A stretch of DNA of 31,605 nt from Chara braunii (Eukaryota > Streptophyta > Charophyceae > Charales > Characeae): positions 49,705 to 81,309 of the forward strand of contig BFEA01000107.1 of the NCBI GenBank assembly GCA_003427395.1, read 5' to 3'. The notes below the pieces were generated by a model, which worked only from the letters and a program-made list of their open reading frames with translations, was not told the DNA's origin and did no database searches. The translations under genes and the position numbers were made by a program. How positions within the stretch are numbered: position 1 is the stretch's first letter; the number at the start of each line of letters is the position of its first letter. Positions 19,633 to 29,135 of the stretch are shown one piece after another.

Positions 19633-19677
<45 letters not shown>
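19605..19677 (+). repeat. 32-bp segment plus second poly(A) run
   Basis: GAAGGGTTTTTTTGAACGCC and ATCGCCCTCC lie between the SINE tail and a further ~40 A residues (19636-19675). The arrangement looks like a second very short retroposon inserted into the tail of the first. Confidence 0.5.
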
Positions 19678-19679
<2 letters not shown>

Positions 19680-19872
19680 CCGGAAATAAAATTGAACTCG
19701 GGGATGCCGTGTCATGCTGGATCTGAAAATCCCTCCGTATGTCTGCTTCAGACGGGATCACTCTGCGTGCCGGATCTGATAACCCAACTAGGATGAAAGC
19801 TGCCAATCTGAAAATCCCGTTCCAAAACCGGAAAAAAAACAGGTTCCGCCTCAATTAGGAGCAACCATATAC
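19678..19872. other. No gene seen
   Basis: Two GGATCTGA(A/T)AA-like segments occur (19718, 19770) with no coherent frame. It lies between a poly(A) run and the target duplication of the U2 retrocopy. Confidence 0.35.
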
Positions 19873-19983
19873 CATGCCATTCGTGTTTTTCTTTTTTTTT
19901 TAAGTTTTTTTCTTTTTTTTCCCTTGTGGACGGATGGACCACGGATCAGATATTTAACTGATCAGAAACAGATACTACACTTG

Positions 19984-20313
19984 GGCTGTGGTCCCACTAG
20001 CAAAGAGGGTCGGATCTTGCTGTTTCTTGCTGTTTTTTATTCCTCGGGGTAGACTGTGAGGACCCCGGCCTCCTTTCGTATAAGGGACTTTGGGCCCGTT
20101 TCCCAACATGTGCAGCTCCCCACAAATAGACTGGAGCAAGTGTTAAAAAAAAAAAAAGAAAAAAAAAAGAGGATCGGATCGAAGGCCCGAATCTGGATGT
20201 GTTTTATGCAGAGATGCAGAAAAAGCAGTTCAATCTCGATTTCCTGCACCTCTCTACAAACACGTCCAGATTCGGGCACTCAATCCGATCCTCTTTGCTA
20301 GTGGGACCACACC
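19984..20313. mobile_element. TIR element inside the U2 copy
   Basis: Ends GGCTGTGGTCCCACTAGCAA and the complement GGTGTGGTCCCACTAGCAAA continue as long arms (GAGGATCGGAT..., GCCCGAATCTGGA) for about 85 bases, so the element is nearly one palindrome. CAAG flanks both sides (19980-19983, 20314-20317), a 4-bp (or AAG 3-bp) duplication, and excision restores U2 GATCAAGTGTAG. The left arm is interrupted by a retroposon at 20017-20167. Without it the element is about 165 bp. The TIR shares GTGGTCCCAC with, but is not identical to, the family at 53, 487, 998 and 20481. Confidence 0.85.
20017..20167 (+). mobile_element. Complete hairpin retroposon nested in MITE
   Basis: Flanked by a 13-bp duplication AGAGGRTCGGATC (20004-20016, 20168-20180), which defines both ends. 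It starts TTGCTGTTTCTTGCTG, carries CGGGGT-AGACTGTGAGG-ACCCCG (hairpin), TTGGG-CCCGTTT-CCCAA (hairpin) and GCTCC...GGAGC, then poly(A) from about 20142. Body about 125 bases, no coding frame, and no clear polymerase III A or B box. It is the only copy of this family on the plus strand. Confidence 0.8.
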
Positions 20314-20357
20314 CTTGATCTTAGCCAAAAGGCCGAAAAAGGTATCATGTCATTCGT

Positions 20358-20432
20358 CCTTTTTTTTTTTTTTTTTTTTCGGGGGGGGGGGGGGGGGGGA
20401 GGGGGCATAATTTAACTTTTCATGCCATTCGT
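20358..20432 (-). repeat. Poly(T)/poly(G) tract before a third 12-mer
   Basis: About 23 T then about 18 G, followed by ATAATTTAACTTTT and a third CATGCCATTCGT (20421-20432). On the minus strand this looks like a short retroposon that entered the same target as the U2 copy. The long homopolymers make the exact length unreliable. Confidence 0.5.
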
Positions 20433-20480
20433 CTTGCGAGGCAAAACTTCTTTCTTTTTTTGTGACATTCCTCTATCCCC

Positions 20481-20554
20481 GGGCCCAAGTCCCACTTGCT
20501 CCCATGCTTCATACGGTCAGCAATCAAGGATGGAGGTAAGTGGGACTTGGCCCC
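20481..20554. mobile_element. 74-bp MITE, same TIR family
   Basis: Left end GGGCCCAAGTCCCACTTGCT and right end (complement GGGGCCAAGTCCCACTTACC) are inverted repeats. Unlike its relatives it shows no clear flanking duplication (CCC left, TGA right), so the flanks may have changed after insertion. Confidence 0.7.
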
Positions 20555-20662
20555 TGAGACAGTCCAGGACACAAAAGTGCATTTTTTCAGCACTGAGTTT
20601 TTTTTTTCTTTTTTTTTTTAACAGGCAGCCTGAGTTTTAAATTGCAGGTTGGTCAGAGAACC

Positions 20663-20817
20663 TTTCTCCTCCCATTGGCTAGAATTCCCACTGGTTAGCG
20701 TAGGTCATTTTTGACGAAGATGTTTGGACGTTGTCCAGTGTGCTGTTGAGTGCTTGCCTTGCGTTTGCAGTTTAATTGCTATTCTTCATATTTCTCCTCC
20801 CATTGGCTAGAATTCCC
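20663..20817. repeat. 27-bp direct repeats 128 bp apart
   Basis: TTTCTCCTCCCATTGGCTAG plus AATTCCC occurs at 20663-20689 and 20791-20817, identical in both. The ~100 bases between show no TIR or poly(A), so a tandem duplication of a 128-bp unit is more likely than a target duplication. Confidence 0.75.
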
Positions 20818-20839
20818 TGCGCAGTGCTCAACGTACATC

Positions 20840-20965
20840 TTTTTTTTTTTTTTCCTAAAAATTATGTCTCACATATTTCCAGAAAAAGAACCAAACGATG
20901 AGGGCGGGGACCCCACAATTCAACTCGGAGTTATCCCGGCAGCCTCAGCCGGTTTAGCTTATAGG
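20840..20965 (-). mobile_element. Hairpin retroposon copy with poly(A)
   Basis: Minus strand: AAACCGGCTGAGGCTGCCGG (hairpin CCGGC/GCCGG), CCGAGTTGAATTGTGGGGTC, then a body unlike the 20017 copy, then poly(A) (20840-20854). Confidence 0.6.
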
Positions 20966-21076
20966 TCACCATTAAGTCCTACCATACCAATCCTGAAGGG
21001 AAGACAATCCTAACCACTCAGACACAGACACAGAAAAGAACCAAGGGAAATAAAATCCTAATACAGTTCTGAGACT

Positions 21077-21079
<3 letters not shown>
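20966..21079. other. Short gap, nothing recognised
   Basis: Purine-rich sequence between two hairpin retroposon copies. Confidence 0.3.
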
Positions 21080-21120
<41 letters not shown>

Positions 21121-21215
21121 ATACCACTTTATTGCTCAACAAATTTCGGGCCGGGGACCCACAATTCTACCCGGAAAAAGTGTCCATTCTGACAGCATCA
21201 GTCAGCTTAGCTTTG
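21080..21215 (-). mobile_element. Hairpin retroposon copy, covarying stem
   Basis: Minus strand: hairpin CTGAC-TGATGCT-GTCAG (versus CCGGC-TGATGCT-GCCGG at 6229), CCGGGTAGAATTGTGGGTCC, then GAGCAATAAAGTGG, including an AATAAA signal, and a poly(A) run of about 37 (21080-21116). Confidence 0.65.
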
Positions 21216-21548
21216 TGCTTCAGAGCCTGGAAATAAGCTAGGAACAAATCCGGTCCCTGAGACCTTTGCCCTGTCGACCTTGCTCTGAGCCAAAAAAAAG
21301 GGAAAAGAATAAAATCAACGCCTCTCGGCCTGAAAAGCTTCACAAACCAAAAAGGTTCTGAGATTCCTATTGATAGCTATTACATCTAATATCCTGAAAC
21401 TAAGAAAAGGGACAGTTTCGATCAGAATCAGGACAAGAAAGAGCAGCCTGACACCACTGGCATAAGCCAGGGCTAATTGCAACTCTAGCACTAAGGAGGA
21501 GATTAAAAAAAAAAACCTCAGTCCTAATCTTTTTTTTTTTTTTTTTTN

Positions 21549-21592
<44 letters not shown>

Positions 21593-21734
21593 TCCTAATC
21601 TTTCAGTAACCAAGACGGAAACTGAAACACACCATTGGGTTTAGACAGTACCAACTGAGAATCTTGTCCCCAGGTTCTAAAGAACCAGCTGGCTTTATTT
21701 TTTTATTATTATTTTTTTATTTTTTTATTTTTTT
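21216..21734. other. No gene; poly(T) tract
   Basis: Purine-rich unrecognised sequence with about 60 T (21531-21590, one N). AGTCCTAATCTTT-like text on both sides of the T-run suggests a retroposon tail with its target duplication. Confidence 0.4.
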
Positions 21735-24700
21735 TAATTTTAAGCGGGATTGCCCCTATATTGCCTTCTCCAGTCTGCAATAACTGTGTGCCTTATCTCG
21801 GCCTTCACCTTGTTGGTGATGTCTTGGAAGGACAAATGAGAGTCACGGAAGACTTGATCATTACGATCAGTCCATAGGACACCAAAGATGATCCCTCTGA
21901 TCGCTTGTGCAATATATCCCCAGCCTGCAGTTGCCAACAGTCCCGTTGGTTAACATACCCATCAGAACCCAATCTTCATCCCATGGAAAAATGTCTTTTG
22001 AAATCTTCTTCCAGTGTTTTTCCCACCATTCCCATACTCTTAGTGAAAAGGGGCACGTGTACCACAAGTGATTAGTGGCTTCCCATGCCCATTTACACCT
22101 TCTACAAGTTGTTGGAACAAGGCCGGTGAATTTTCACAAAAATTACAAGCGATTAAAAATTTATCTATTTTTTATGGTAATCTGCCTGTTCAAAAAGTAG
22201 CAAAACAAAAGTATACTTATTTAGACAAACAAAAGAGTTTGTTAATATCCATTCCTTTGGAGTGTCACCACACACTGTCAGCCAAAGCAGTGACCAGCAA
22301 TGATTGTAACAGCAGTATGCTGGCTTGCTCTTGAGACGGCAGTGCCGTCAGCTGTTTCCAATGTGCAAGGAGGTTATGACGAGTTATAGACTGTGGCAGT
22401 TGCGCCTCACGTCTTCCGATTACCAAATCAACCTGCTTGAAGTTCTTCTTACTCCTTTGCTCTACGAGTTTAACCGCTCTCCCTGTTGTGTATTGCGCTA
22501 TCCCAACCGGCTTCAGGGTCTTCTGGTCCATCCAGCCAAAAGAGCCAGGATGTATGGGCAGGGTACTCAAGATCCTAGTACCACCTGCCACCAGCTTCAC
22601 TTGTGGCCGACTCTCCAGCCCCGTTGTCTCTGTCTGCAGTGTCTCGCCCTTCTGTTGGCTAACTTTTATCTCTGTCAGTATCTGACAGGTACCTACCAGT
22701 GAGCTCACCGTAATTATTGTATCTTGAAAGAACAGTAGGCTAAGCTTGGTATAGGATGTTAGCTCATTAGCCTGCCGGGCTTCAACTATGACTCCGCCAT
22801 CATCTGCAGCAGGACCCAGTGTGTGCCAGTAAGTCTGTTGGTCTTCCCCTGGAGCTTTCAGCCAACTATCAATGGGTGGCTGAGAAGACATAATTTGAGT
22901 GCATTCCTGCGGTAGTGAGTTTTGAATATCAGCCAGCCATTCCTCCACTTTTCTCAAGCATCTTAGTTGTCTTCGCACTGAGGCTTCCGATCTCCAGTTA
23001 TCCAGTTCCCTGTCCCACAGATCCCCTAGACTGACTATCCCTCTTTCGATCCAGGCTCTACCGAAGTTGCCCGGTGCATCCTGAGCCGAAAAGGTCTGTC
23101 CATCCGGGCCTCAAATGTAAGGATTTTCAAAAATAGGCTGTAGGAGAATTTCATCCAGAGACTCAGGGGGTTTCAAGTTTGCTGGCATAATTATGGACCA
23201 AGCGTAAAGGATATCCTTCCAAAATCACGCTTCGACTGACAGTGTACGACTCTATAAAAATACAGCGCCACGGATCAGAAGGGTTACTCAGGTTCCATTC
23301 CTCCCCTAAAATATATTCTGCAAGCCATATCCAAGCGTGTTAAGCTTCCGCTCTACTAACACCGCCTTGATTGGCCATTTAGCCAGCAAGGCGATGTTCT
23401 GTCATTTAGGGTCTAGAATACCAAAGCCTCCTTCCTCACAAGGAAAAGTAATAGATTCTCAAGCGACTTTGAATAAAAAACCTTCTTCTTCTTCTTCTGC
23501 TTCGGTTTTCCAGATAAATCTGGCAGCTGCACTTCTGATCCTTTTGTAAGCTTGATCCCCCAACAAATGACCTTGCATAGGATACCACAGGATTGAGAAT
23601 TCAAAGCTGATGATGTAATTACCAGGGCCCGCCCCAACAGTGACAGATGACGTGTGTATTCCCATTTTTTAATCTTTTGGCACACTTTCTCTTCCAGCAG
23701 TTGATCTTGTAGTTCTGAGTTGTCTGACATCGACACTTGGACACCGAGATCATAGCGATCAGAAGCATCCTAGGGAATTCTTCTCATACCCCAATCCACT
23801 TGTAGTTGAAAGTGACTAGGCAGAAAGAATACAGATTTGTTCAGATTTATTGAGGCCTCAGATAGTATAGAGTATTCATTCAATATGTTACGTACAGCTA
23901 GTAGGGAATGTCTATCATTCAGACAAGTTATAGTTAGGTCATCCGCCAGTGCCCCTCCTTTCCATTAAAATTGGTTGTATAGTTCCGGTCCAATAATCTG
24001 TTAATTCTTTCTTATATTATCCAATAAGACTTCCAGGTGCAGCATGAAAACGAGAAGGGCCAGAGGGCAACCCTGTCGTAGAGAACGTGAGAGATCAAAC
24101 TCTTGGGAGAGTTGACTATTAACCATAACCATTGTTGTGGAAGTGGAATACATTACTGAGATCCATCTGCTAAAGTTAGGCCCAAAGCCCATGTGGATAA
24201 GGGTTGTACCAACGAAGGCCCAACCTACCTTATCGTATGCCTTTTCCATATCGATAAGGAGTACCGCCACGTTTTCCCACTGTTGTCCACTATGGACCTG
24301 TGTTTAACAAACGCTCCTTGATCCAGACCTACCAAATCCGGTAGGTATTCAGCTAAACGCAAGGCTAGGGTCTTTGCTAAAATTTTATAGGAAACATTCA
24401 GTAATGAAATTGGTCTCCAATTTCGTATATCCAATTTGTCTCCTTTTTTATACAGCAGACTAATAACCCCTCGCTGCATTCCTTTTGAAAGGGACCCACC
24501 CACTAGAACACCATTGTATACTTCTACCAAGGCCGGAGCAATGGAGTCCAATAAGGCAAGGTAGGCTTCTACCGGTAACCCGTCCTTCCCGAGACATCTC
24601 CCGGAGGCCATCTGTTTCGCAAGAGCTTTGACTTCTTCTACAGTGAAGGGTCTATCCAGATCCAGTTTTCCCTGTTGAGAAAGGCTGACTTTAGTCCGAG

Positions 24701-25949
24701 TCCGAAAGGAAGAAGTTTCCCTTACATCGGTATCAAAGAAGTCAAGCAGCCGACGTGTTGTCAGTATATCTTGAAAGTACATTTGAGCATATTGGCACAT
24801 TCCCTGTGGGTTGGTCTTCGTAGGTGCGGAGTTCGCAAAGGGGTGAGACAGTTCTAATCAGGGGTTTAGTTTTCTGCAGTAGAAGTCTTCGAAAGGTTTC
24901 TCGGTTGAGCCTGTCGTTCGTGATGATCCCTTTTTGGTATAACCATGCCTTCCATTTCTCCTGTTGAGCAATCTGCTGACTATCTAGCTCTGTCAGGGCT
25001 CTTTTGCGGATTGTCGTCCAATAGGCGTCTGACACCGGGTGTTTACCAAAATTTTCCTCTGCCACGCTTATTCTTTTCATTAACTTTTGCTACGCACTGT
25101 TTCCTTCAGTGACTTTAATTCTTGAGAAAATATCAAAATAATTCATTATAATATTAATGCCTGTATCGAACCATGATTCCACATTCCATCAGCGCCAGGA
25201 GTAATCGTCCATCCCCTCGTACAGGCTCCACTTTAGGTGAGTCCAAGCCAGGACTCAACACTGTATTCCAATCTGCCACAATAAGCAGATTGGGATTATC
25301 TGGCAGGATACCAGGAAGTTCCACTAGGAATTCCAATCTTTCGTTAAACGTCGCCGGAACATAAATTGACATTACATTCCGAAGTTCAGCTAAAAACTCA
25401 AATTGCACCCACACTCATCGTCCCCACATGTTCGCCATCCAATCCGTTATACAGATGTCTAGGTCCTTATGAATTAAGATGCCTACTCCCCCTCTCGTAC
25501 CCCTAGCAGGTGACCAATACTGGGGTCCAGTCCATCGAGGTCTTATTTCGTTGATACGTTCTTCGTTCAATTTCGTTTCTTGTAGACACATAATATGTAT
25601 ATTTTTTTCGTGCATCCATGATTTCAGTCGCTTTTTTTTCCGTCTAGTACCAGTGTCACATAATCCGCATACATTCCAGGTGGCAATATTAATTATGTGC
25701 GTTAGGGGCATTTACCCCTGAGGTACCAGCTTTTAGTTGGATCCGGTTGTCAACAGAGGGCTTGGGGTCCTTCCCTGCGCTACCCTTACTTTTAATGTTC
25801 ACTATCTCCCATGGGTTGCACAGGTAATCTATTTGTGCGTCTGAAAAATCTTCATCCAAATCTAATCGAGCGAAATCATCACCCAATTCGGTAGTCCCAA
25901 TACAGAGTCCGTTTGGGAGTAACCCATCGTGAAAACAGGCATCCAACAA
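21735..25949 (-). pseudogene. LINE with ORF1 tail, EN, RT and zf-RVT
   Basis: The most complete LINE here. Minus strand, in order: ORF1 C-terminus (25949-25689, ending NAHN, TAA); ORF2 start ATG at 25711, overlapping ORF1 by 23 bases; endonuclease (ATWNVCGL, CLQETKLNEERINEIRP, IVADWN) but missing its later SRID/SDH part; linker (25080-24742); RT (LLYKKGDKLDIRNWRPISLL, LIDMEKAYDKVGWAFVG, LRQGCPLALLVF, ALADDLTIT with both Asp); GGFGILDP; zinc finger CRRCKWAWEATNHLWYTC then WEWW; TAA at 21740 and an A-rich tail (about 21690-21740). Breaks: several frameshifts, TGA at 25415, TAA at 24001 and 23965, TAG at 23770, and an AT-rich disruption at 22140-22260. The 5' end lies directly after another element's poly(A) (25953-25976). 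Confidence 0.88.
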
Positions 25950-26105
25950 TGTTTTTTTTTTTTTTTTTTTTTTTTTCCAGACACACCCCAGGTGATGCTA
26001 GCGGTGCTGGAATCAGCAGTCACCGCTAGCACCCCAGGCGGGCTCCATCTATTGATGGGGAGCAGCACCTGCTGCAAACCGGGTCCAACGTCCCTTACAT
26101 TTTAG
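25950..26105 (-). mobile_element. Hairpin retroposon with extra stem and poly(A)
   Basis: Minus strand: AAGGGACGTTGGACCCGGTT, GCTGCTCCCCATC...GGAGC, then an added palindrome TGCTAGCGGTG / CACCGCTAGCA, then about 25 A (25953-25976) directly abutting the LINE ORF1 tail. A variant member of the hairpin family. Confidence 0.55.
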
Positions 26106-26506
26106 AAGAAACACATATGGGATCATGAGAAAGTGTGCTGGATTACCGTCCCTTCGCCCACTATCTTGTTTTATCCTACGGCAAGGTCTTGGGCTGGGGC
26201 CCAGCAGGGCCACTGGGGGGCACCAGTGGTCCCTGTCTGTTCCCAGTCCGCCTTCCAAGTCACACTACCGCCCTACCCTTTGGGGATGTCTGAGAAAATT
26301 TTGAAAATTGATTGAAAAAGGGTCTGAAAGCCCTTGCCTCTTCAGCCAGCTTTTGTGGCCGCCTGATGAAAATGATATATCTGGTAGACTTCCTCCCATC
26401 AAGCCCTTTTACTAAGAGTATTAAGAAGGCCTGAGAAGAAGGCCTGAGAAAAAGTGAGAAAAAAATGAGAGGAACCCTTTCCGCCTGAAAACAGGTTCGT
26501 AGGTAG
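26106..26506. other. No recognised gene
   Basis: Includes the likely 3' flank of the next LINE relic, with a repeated AAGGCCTGAGAA (about 26427 and 26440). No tail or frame is recognisable. Confidence 0.35.
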
Positions 26507-27890
26507 TTAATCCGGTATTTCGATCAAGGACAGGGGATGGGGTGGGAAGGGATCTGGGAAATCAGATGGTGGCTTCATCGGGAAAACGGGGTCAATGTTA
26601 GTCCACTCATTGAAGGTAATTTGATAGTCTCTGGGCTGTCCTTGACCTAGTGCCTCAACCCGATCTCCTCCCCATTGTACCCGTGCTATCCAACCCCCCC
26701 CGTGTCCTCCCAGCCATTCTGTCCAAAAGTCAGTAATCACCCTCTGGGCCTCTTGACATCTCGACCAGTTTGGAAGAGGTCTAATTGGGGCTTGAGTTCG
26801 TTCCACTTTCATTTTAATTCTAATTCTATGAGCTCTTTTATCTGCCCTGTCAGCTCGGGGCCCTCCACTCGTACTCCTTCCAGTGCTAAGGTACAACGCT
26901 GCCACCAAAATGTTCACAGTATTGTCCGTCTGCTCAGTCTAAACATGTTGTCTGCAAAGGTGGATGCTTGCTCCTGCGTCGGACAATGTCCTGTCAGAAT
27001 AGCCTGCCAAGACCATGCCCAGGGTGTTTCTGTTGTCAGCTTTCGCCAGATGTGGTCCCACCATCGCCATGTCAGCAGTGCCACCGGGCATTGCATGAAT
27101 ATATGTTCAATGGTCTCATTTCGTTTTTGTGCAGGGAAGACAATGGGCGAACTGATTGGAGAAGGTGCCAAGGACAAGGTCGTATAGGGTTTCGATGACG
27201 TCGAAAGTCCACTGGTCATGGAACCGAGGGGCCTTGCAAAGGCTATGTGGCATCCGCAAGGGGAAGGAGAATGGGAGATTAGGCACCACACAGTCGACGA
27301 AGGATTTGGCTTGATTGTTGCCAAGCGTGACAGTGACAATGGAAGGGTAGGGGGCTGTATAGAGAGATGCCTCCTTAACTACACGAGGATGAATGAAGTC
27401 ACCAGTAGAGTCATAGTCCCATAGTGCACGATGCACTCTAGTAGAGGTCCCGAGGCGCATTGGAATAATCGGTAAGGTGGGATCGGGATTGTGTAGGCGC
27501 TGAGACATCGTAGATAGGGTATGCTCTCTAAGGCGGAGACGTTCCTGGTGGACCTTAACGCACTCGAGGTCCAGGAAGTCGATGATATCCTCGACTGCAA
27601 GCGGTGGGCAATCTGCCACTGTAAGGAAGCTGTTTTTGCTGGTCTTACCTTATTTTCTTTGAACCATTTAATTGGTGTCAGGAAGGATCTGTCTATATTG
27701 AGATGCCTGGCCCATCTGTCTATGACTATGTCCCTCATCGGTTTCTTAGGTCGTAGCATCTTGTACATGGAGCGGACATATAGTTTATGCATATGAAGTT
27801 TCTTATCCAAAGCCTTCCCTGGCCTCCGTGGTGGTTGCCATTGCCACTCTTCTGGGTCGATGGCTAGCACAATGTACATCTCATAGAGAG
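26507..27890 (-). pseudogene. LINE ORF2 C-terminal relic with zf-RVT
   Basis: Minus strand fragments in shifting frames: WQWQPPRR and YVRSMYKMLRPKKP (27879-27600), a continuing frame to 27116, then HCLPC and NETIEHIFMQCPVALLTWRW (zf-RVT, 27130-27030), then a long C-terminal frame (26917-26507) ending in TAA. At least three frameshifts join these parts. RT catalytic motifs and endonuclease are absent (5' truncation near 27890). CPVALLTW gives the conserved Trp used to interpret the TGA at 2097. Confidence 0.75.
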
Positions 27891-28029
27891 AGAGGAGTCT
27901 AGATTTATTTTATTTTATTTTTTTTGGTGGGGGGGGGGGGCGGGGGGGGGGTGATGTCTAGAAATTATAATTAGCGGATGGAAGACTTCGCACGTGGGGG
28001 GGGAAAAAACAAGATCCCTGCTCGGCCTT
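27891..28029. other. T-rich and G-homopolymer sequence
   Basis: TTTTATTTTATTTTTTTT (27906-27925) is followed by two G runs broken by one C. On the minus strand the A-rich tract precedes the LINE relic, as at 2512 and 25953. Confidence 0.5.
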
Positions 28030-28158
28030 TTTTTCTTCTTTTTTGGACAATTTTAAATTAAATTATAAAAATAGACTGAGGCCGACCAGAAAGAATGTTG
28101 GGGCCATTACCCAGATAGGCTAGGCTGGAAACCGGGCCCAGTGTTCCTTATCTCTCTG
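28030..28158 (-). mobile_element. Diverged hairpin retroposon copy
   Basis: Minus strand carries CTGGGCCCGGTTTCCAG (stem CTGG/CCAG around the loop seen at 905 and 20095), and CGGCCTCAGTCTATTTTTAT with an A-rich end near 28030. Confidence 0.5.
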
Positions 28159-28160
28159 TA

Positions 28161-28571
28161 GGCATACTCACACTGCGACCCAAAATCTGCAAAATATGCG
28201 GATTTGGGAAGGGCCGATTTGAGTTTTGGGCATGCTTCGGGTCGGACTGCTGTACCTTTTCAGATGGGAAAAGATCGCGGCAGTGTGGAGAAATGGGGAT
28301 TTTGCTGGTCACACGGGGTCATCCGCAAATTGTGTAAGAGCTTTTGTGAACGCCAATTTCCGAAGAAAATGCAAAAAAATAAATAGGGCATTTGCGGTCG
28401 AAAAAATAAATAGGGCATTTGCTGTCAAATTCCCTTGTCTCGCGGCTTCCCAGGCCGCTGACAAATGGGCGCACAAATAGTACACTTGGTATTTTGGCAG
28501 ATCTGTGTGACCATCCCTCTACCCTTTCTTTTGGGGAATTTGGGATTATAGGTCCCAGTGTGAGTATGCCC
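28161..28571. mobile_element. 411-bp TIR element with TA flanks
   Basis: The left end GGCATACTCACACTGCGACC and the right end (complement GGGCATACTCACACTGGGAC) are inverted repeats, flanked by TA (28159-28160, 28572-28573). Inside is a short tandem duplication (AAATAGGGCATTTGC at 28380 and 28408). Frames here are short and unconvincing. A TA duplication could mean Tc1/mariner or, with three bases, PIF/Harbinger; the ends do not decide it. Confidence 0.65.
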
Positions 28572-28573
28572 TA

Positions 28574-29135
28574 ACAGTGGTGATCACTAAATATATCAAA
28601 AATTTAATCTGAATGAGTGCAGTTAATTATGCACTAACAGGCGAACCAGTCCTAACTAACTCAAGGAAAAAGAAAATTAGGTACCCAACTCTACAAAAGA
28701 CAGAGTGATGTCTTTACGAAGGGGCTCGTTCCACACCACTTATGCATCATTACATTTGTAGGGCGCCCTAACTGGTTGCCCGCCCTTACATCTCAGGTGA
28801 TGAGGGCTGGGTGTCAGAACCTCATGGTGTAGGATGTGAACGACCGTGAACGCGGTTTGGCAGACAAGAAGTTGTCCATGTCCTGCGGGTCCCTGGGACA
28901 TGCAATTTTCGGGACGAACCGATTTGCCTGGGAAGCCCGCTAAGCACGCGAAGGCGGCGTTCCACCTCATAAAAGGCGCGCACGTTGGCGAAAACTCGAT
29001 TTTGAATTGTGGTGGATATACGTGCTCATCGCTCTCTCCCGTCATCACTGTTTCCTGCCGCCTGGAGAAGTTCGTCGCCATAGCCCGCCTGCCGGCAAGT
29101 GAGTTGTGCACGTGTTTGTGGTTTATTTTTGGGCG
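28574..29135. other. No recognised gene
   Basis: Overlapping frames on both strands (28740-29111 minus, 28846-29139 plus) without known motifs. The right part probably holds the 5' region of the Harbinger relic. Confidence 0.35.

Larger units (their letters stand above)
19885..20345 (-). pseudogene. U2: U2 snRNA retrocopy, split by a transposon
   Basis: Minus strand from 20345: ATACCTTTTTCGGCCTTTTG then GCTAAGATCAAG (20345-20314), an insertion, then CAAGTGTAGTATCTG and CAGTTAAATATCTGATC (19983 to about 19937). This is plant-type U2 from its exact 5' end through the branch-point-recognition region (GTAGTA). It stops before the Sm site and ends in an A-rich tail (about 19885-19920). A 12-bp duplication CATGYCATTCGT flanks it (19873-19884, 20346-20357), the signature of LINE-type retroposition. 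U2 normally pairs with the intron branch site; this copy is dead. Confidence 0.9.

Noticed and set aside
28161-28571. TIR ends of the Harbinger transposase gene
   Set aside because: Both inverted ends lie upstream of the transposase relic, so they bound a separate short element.
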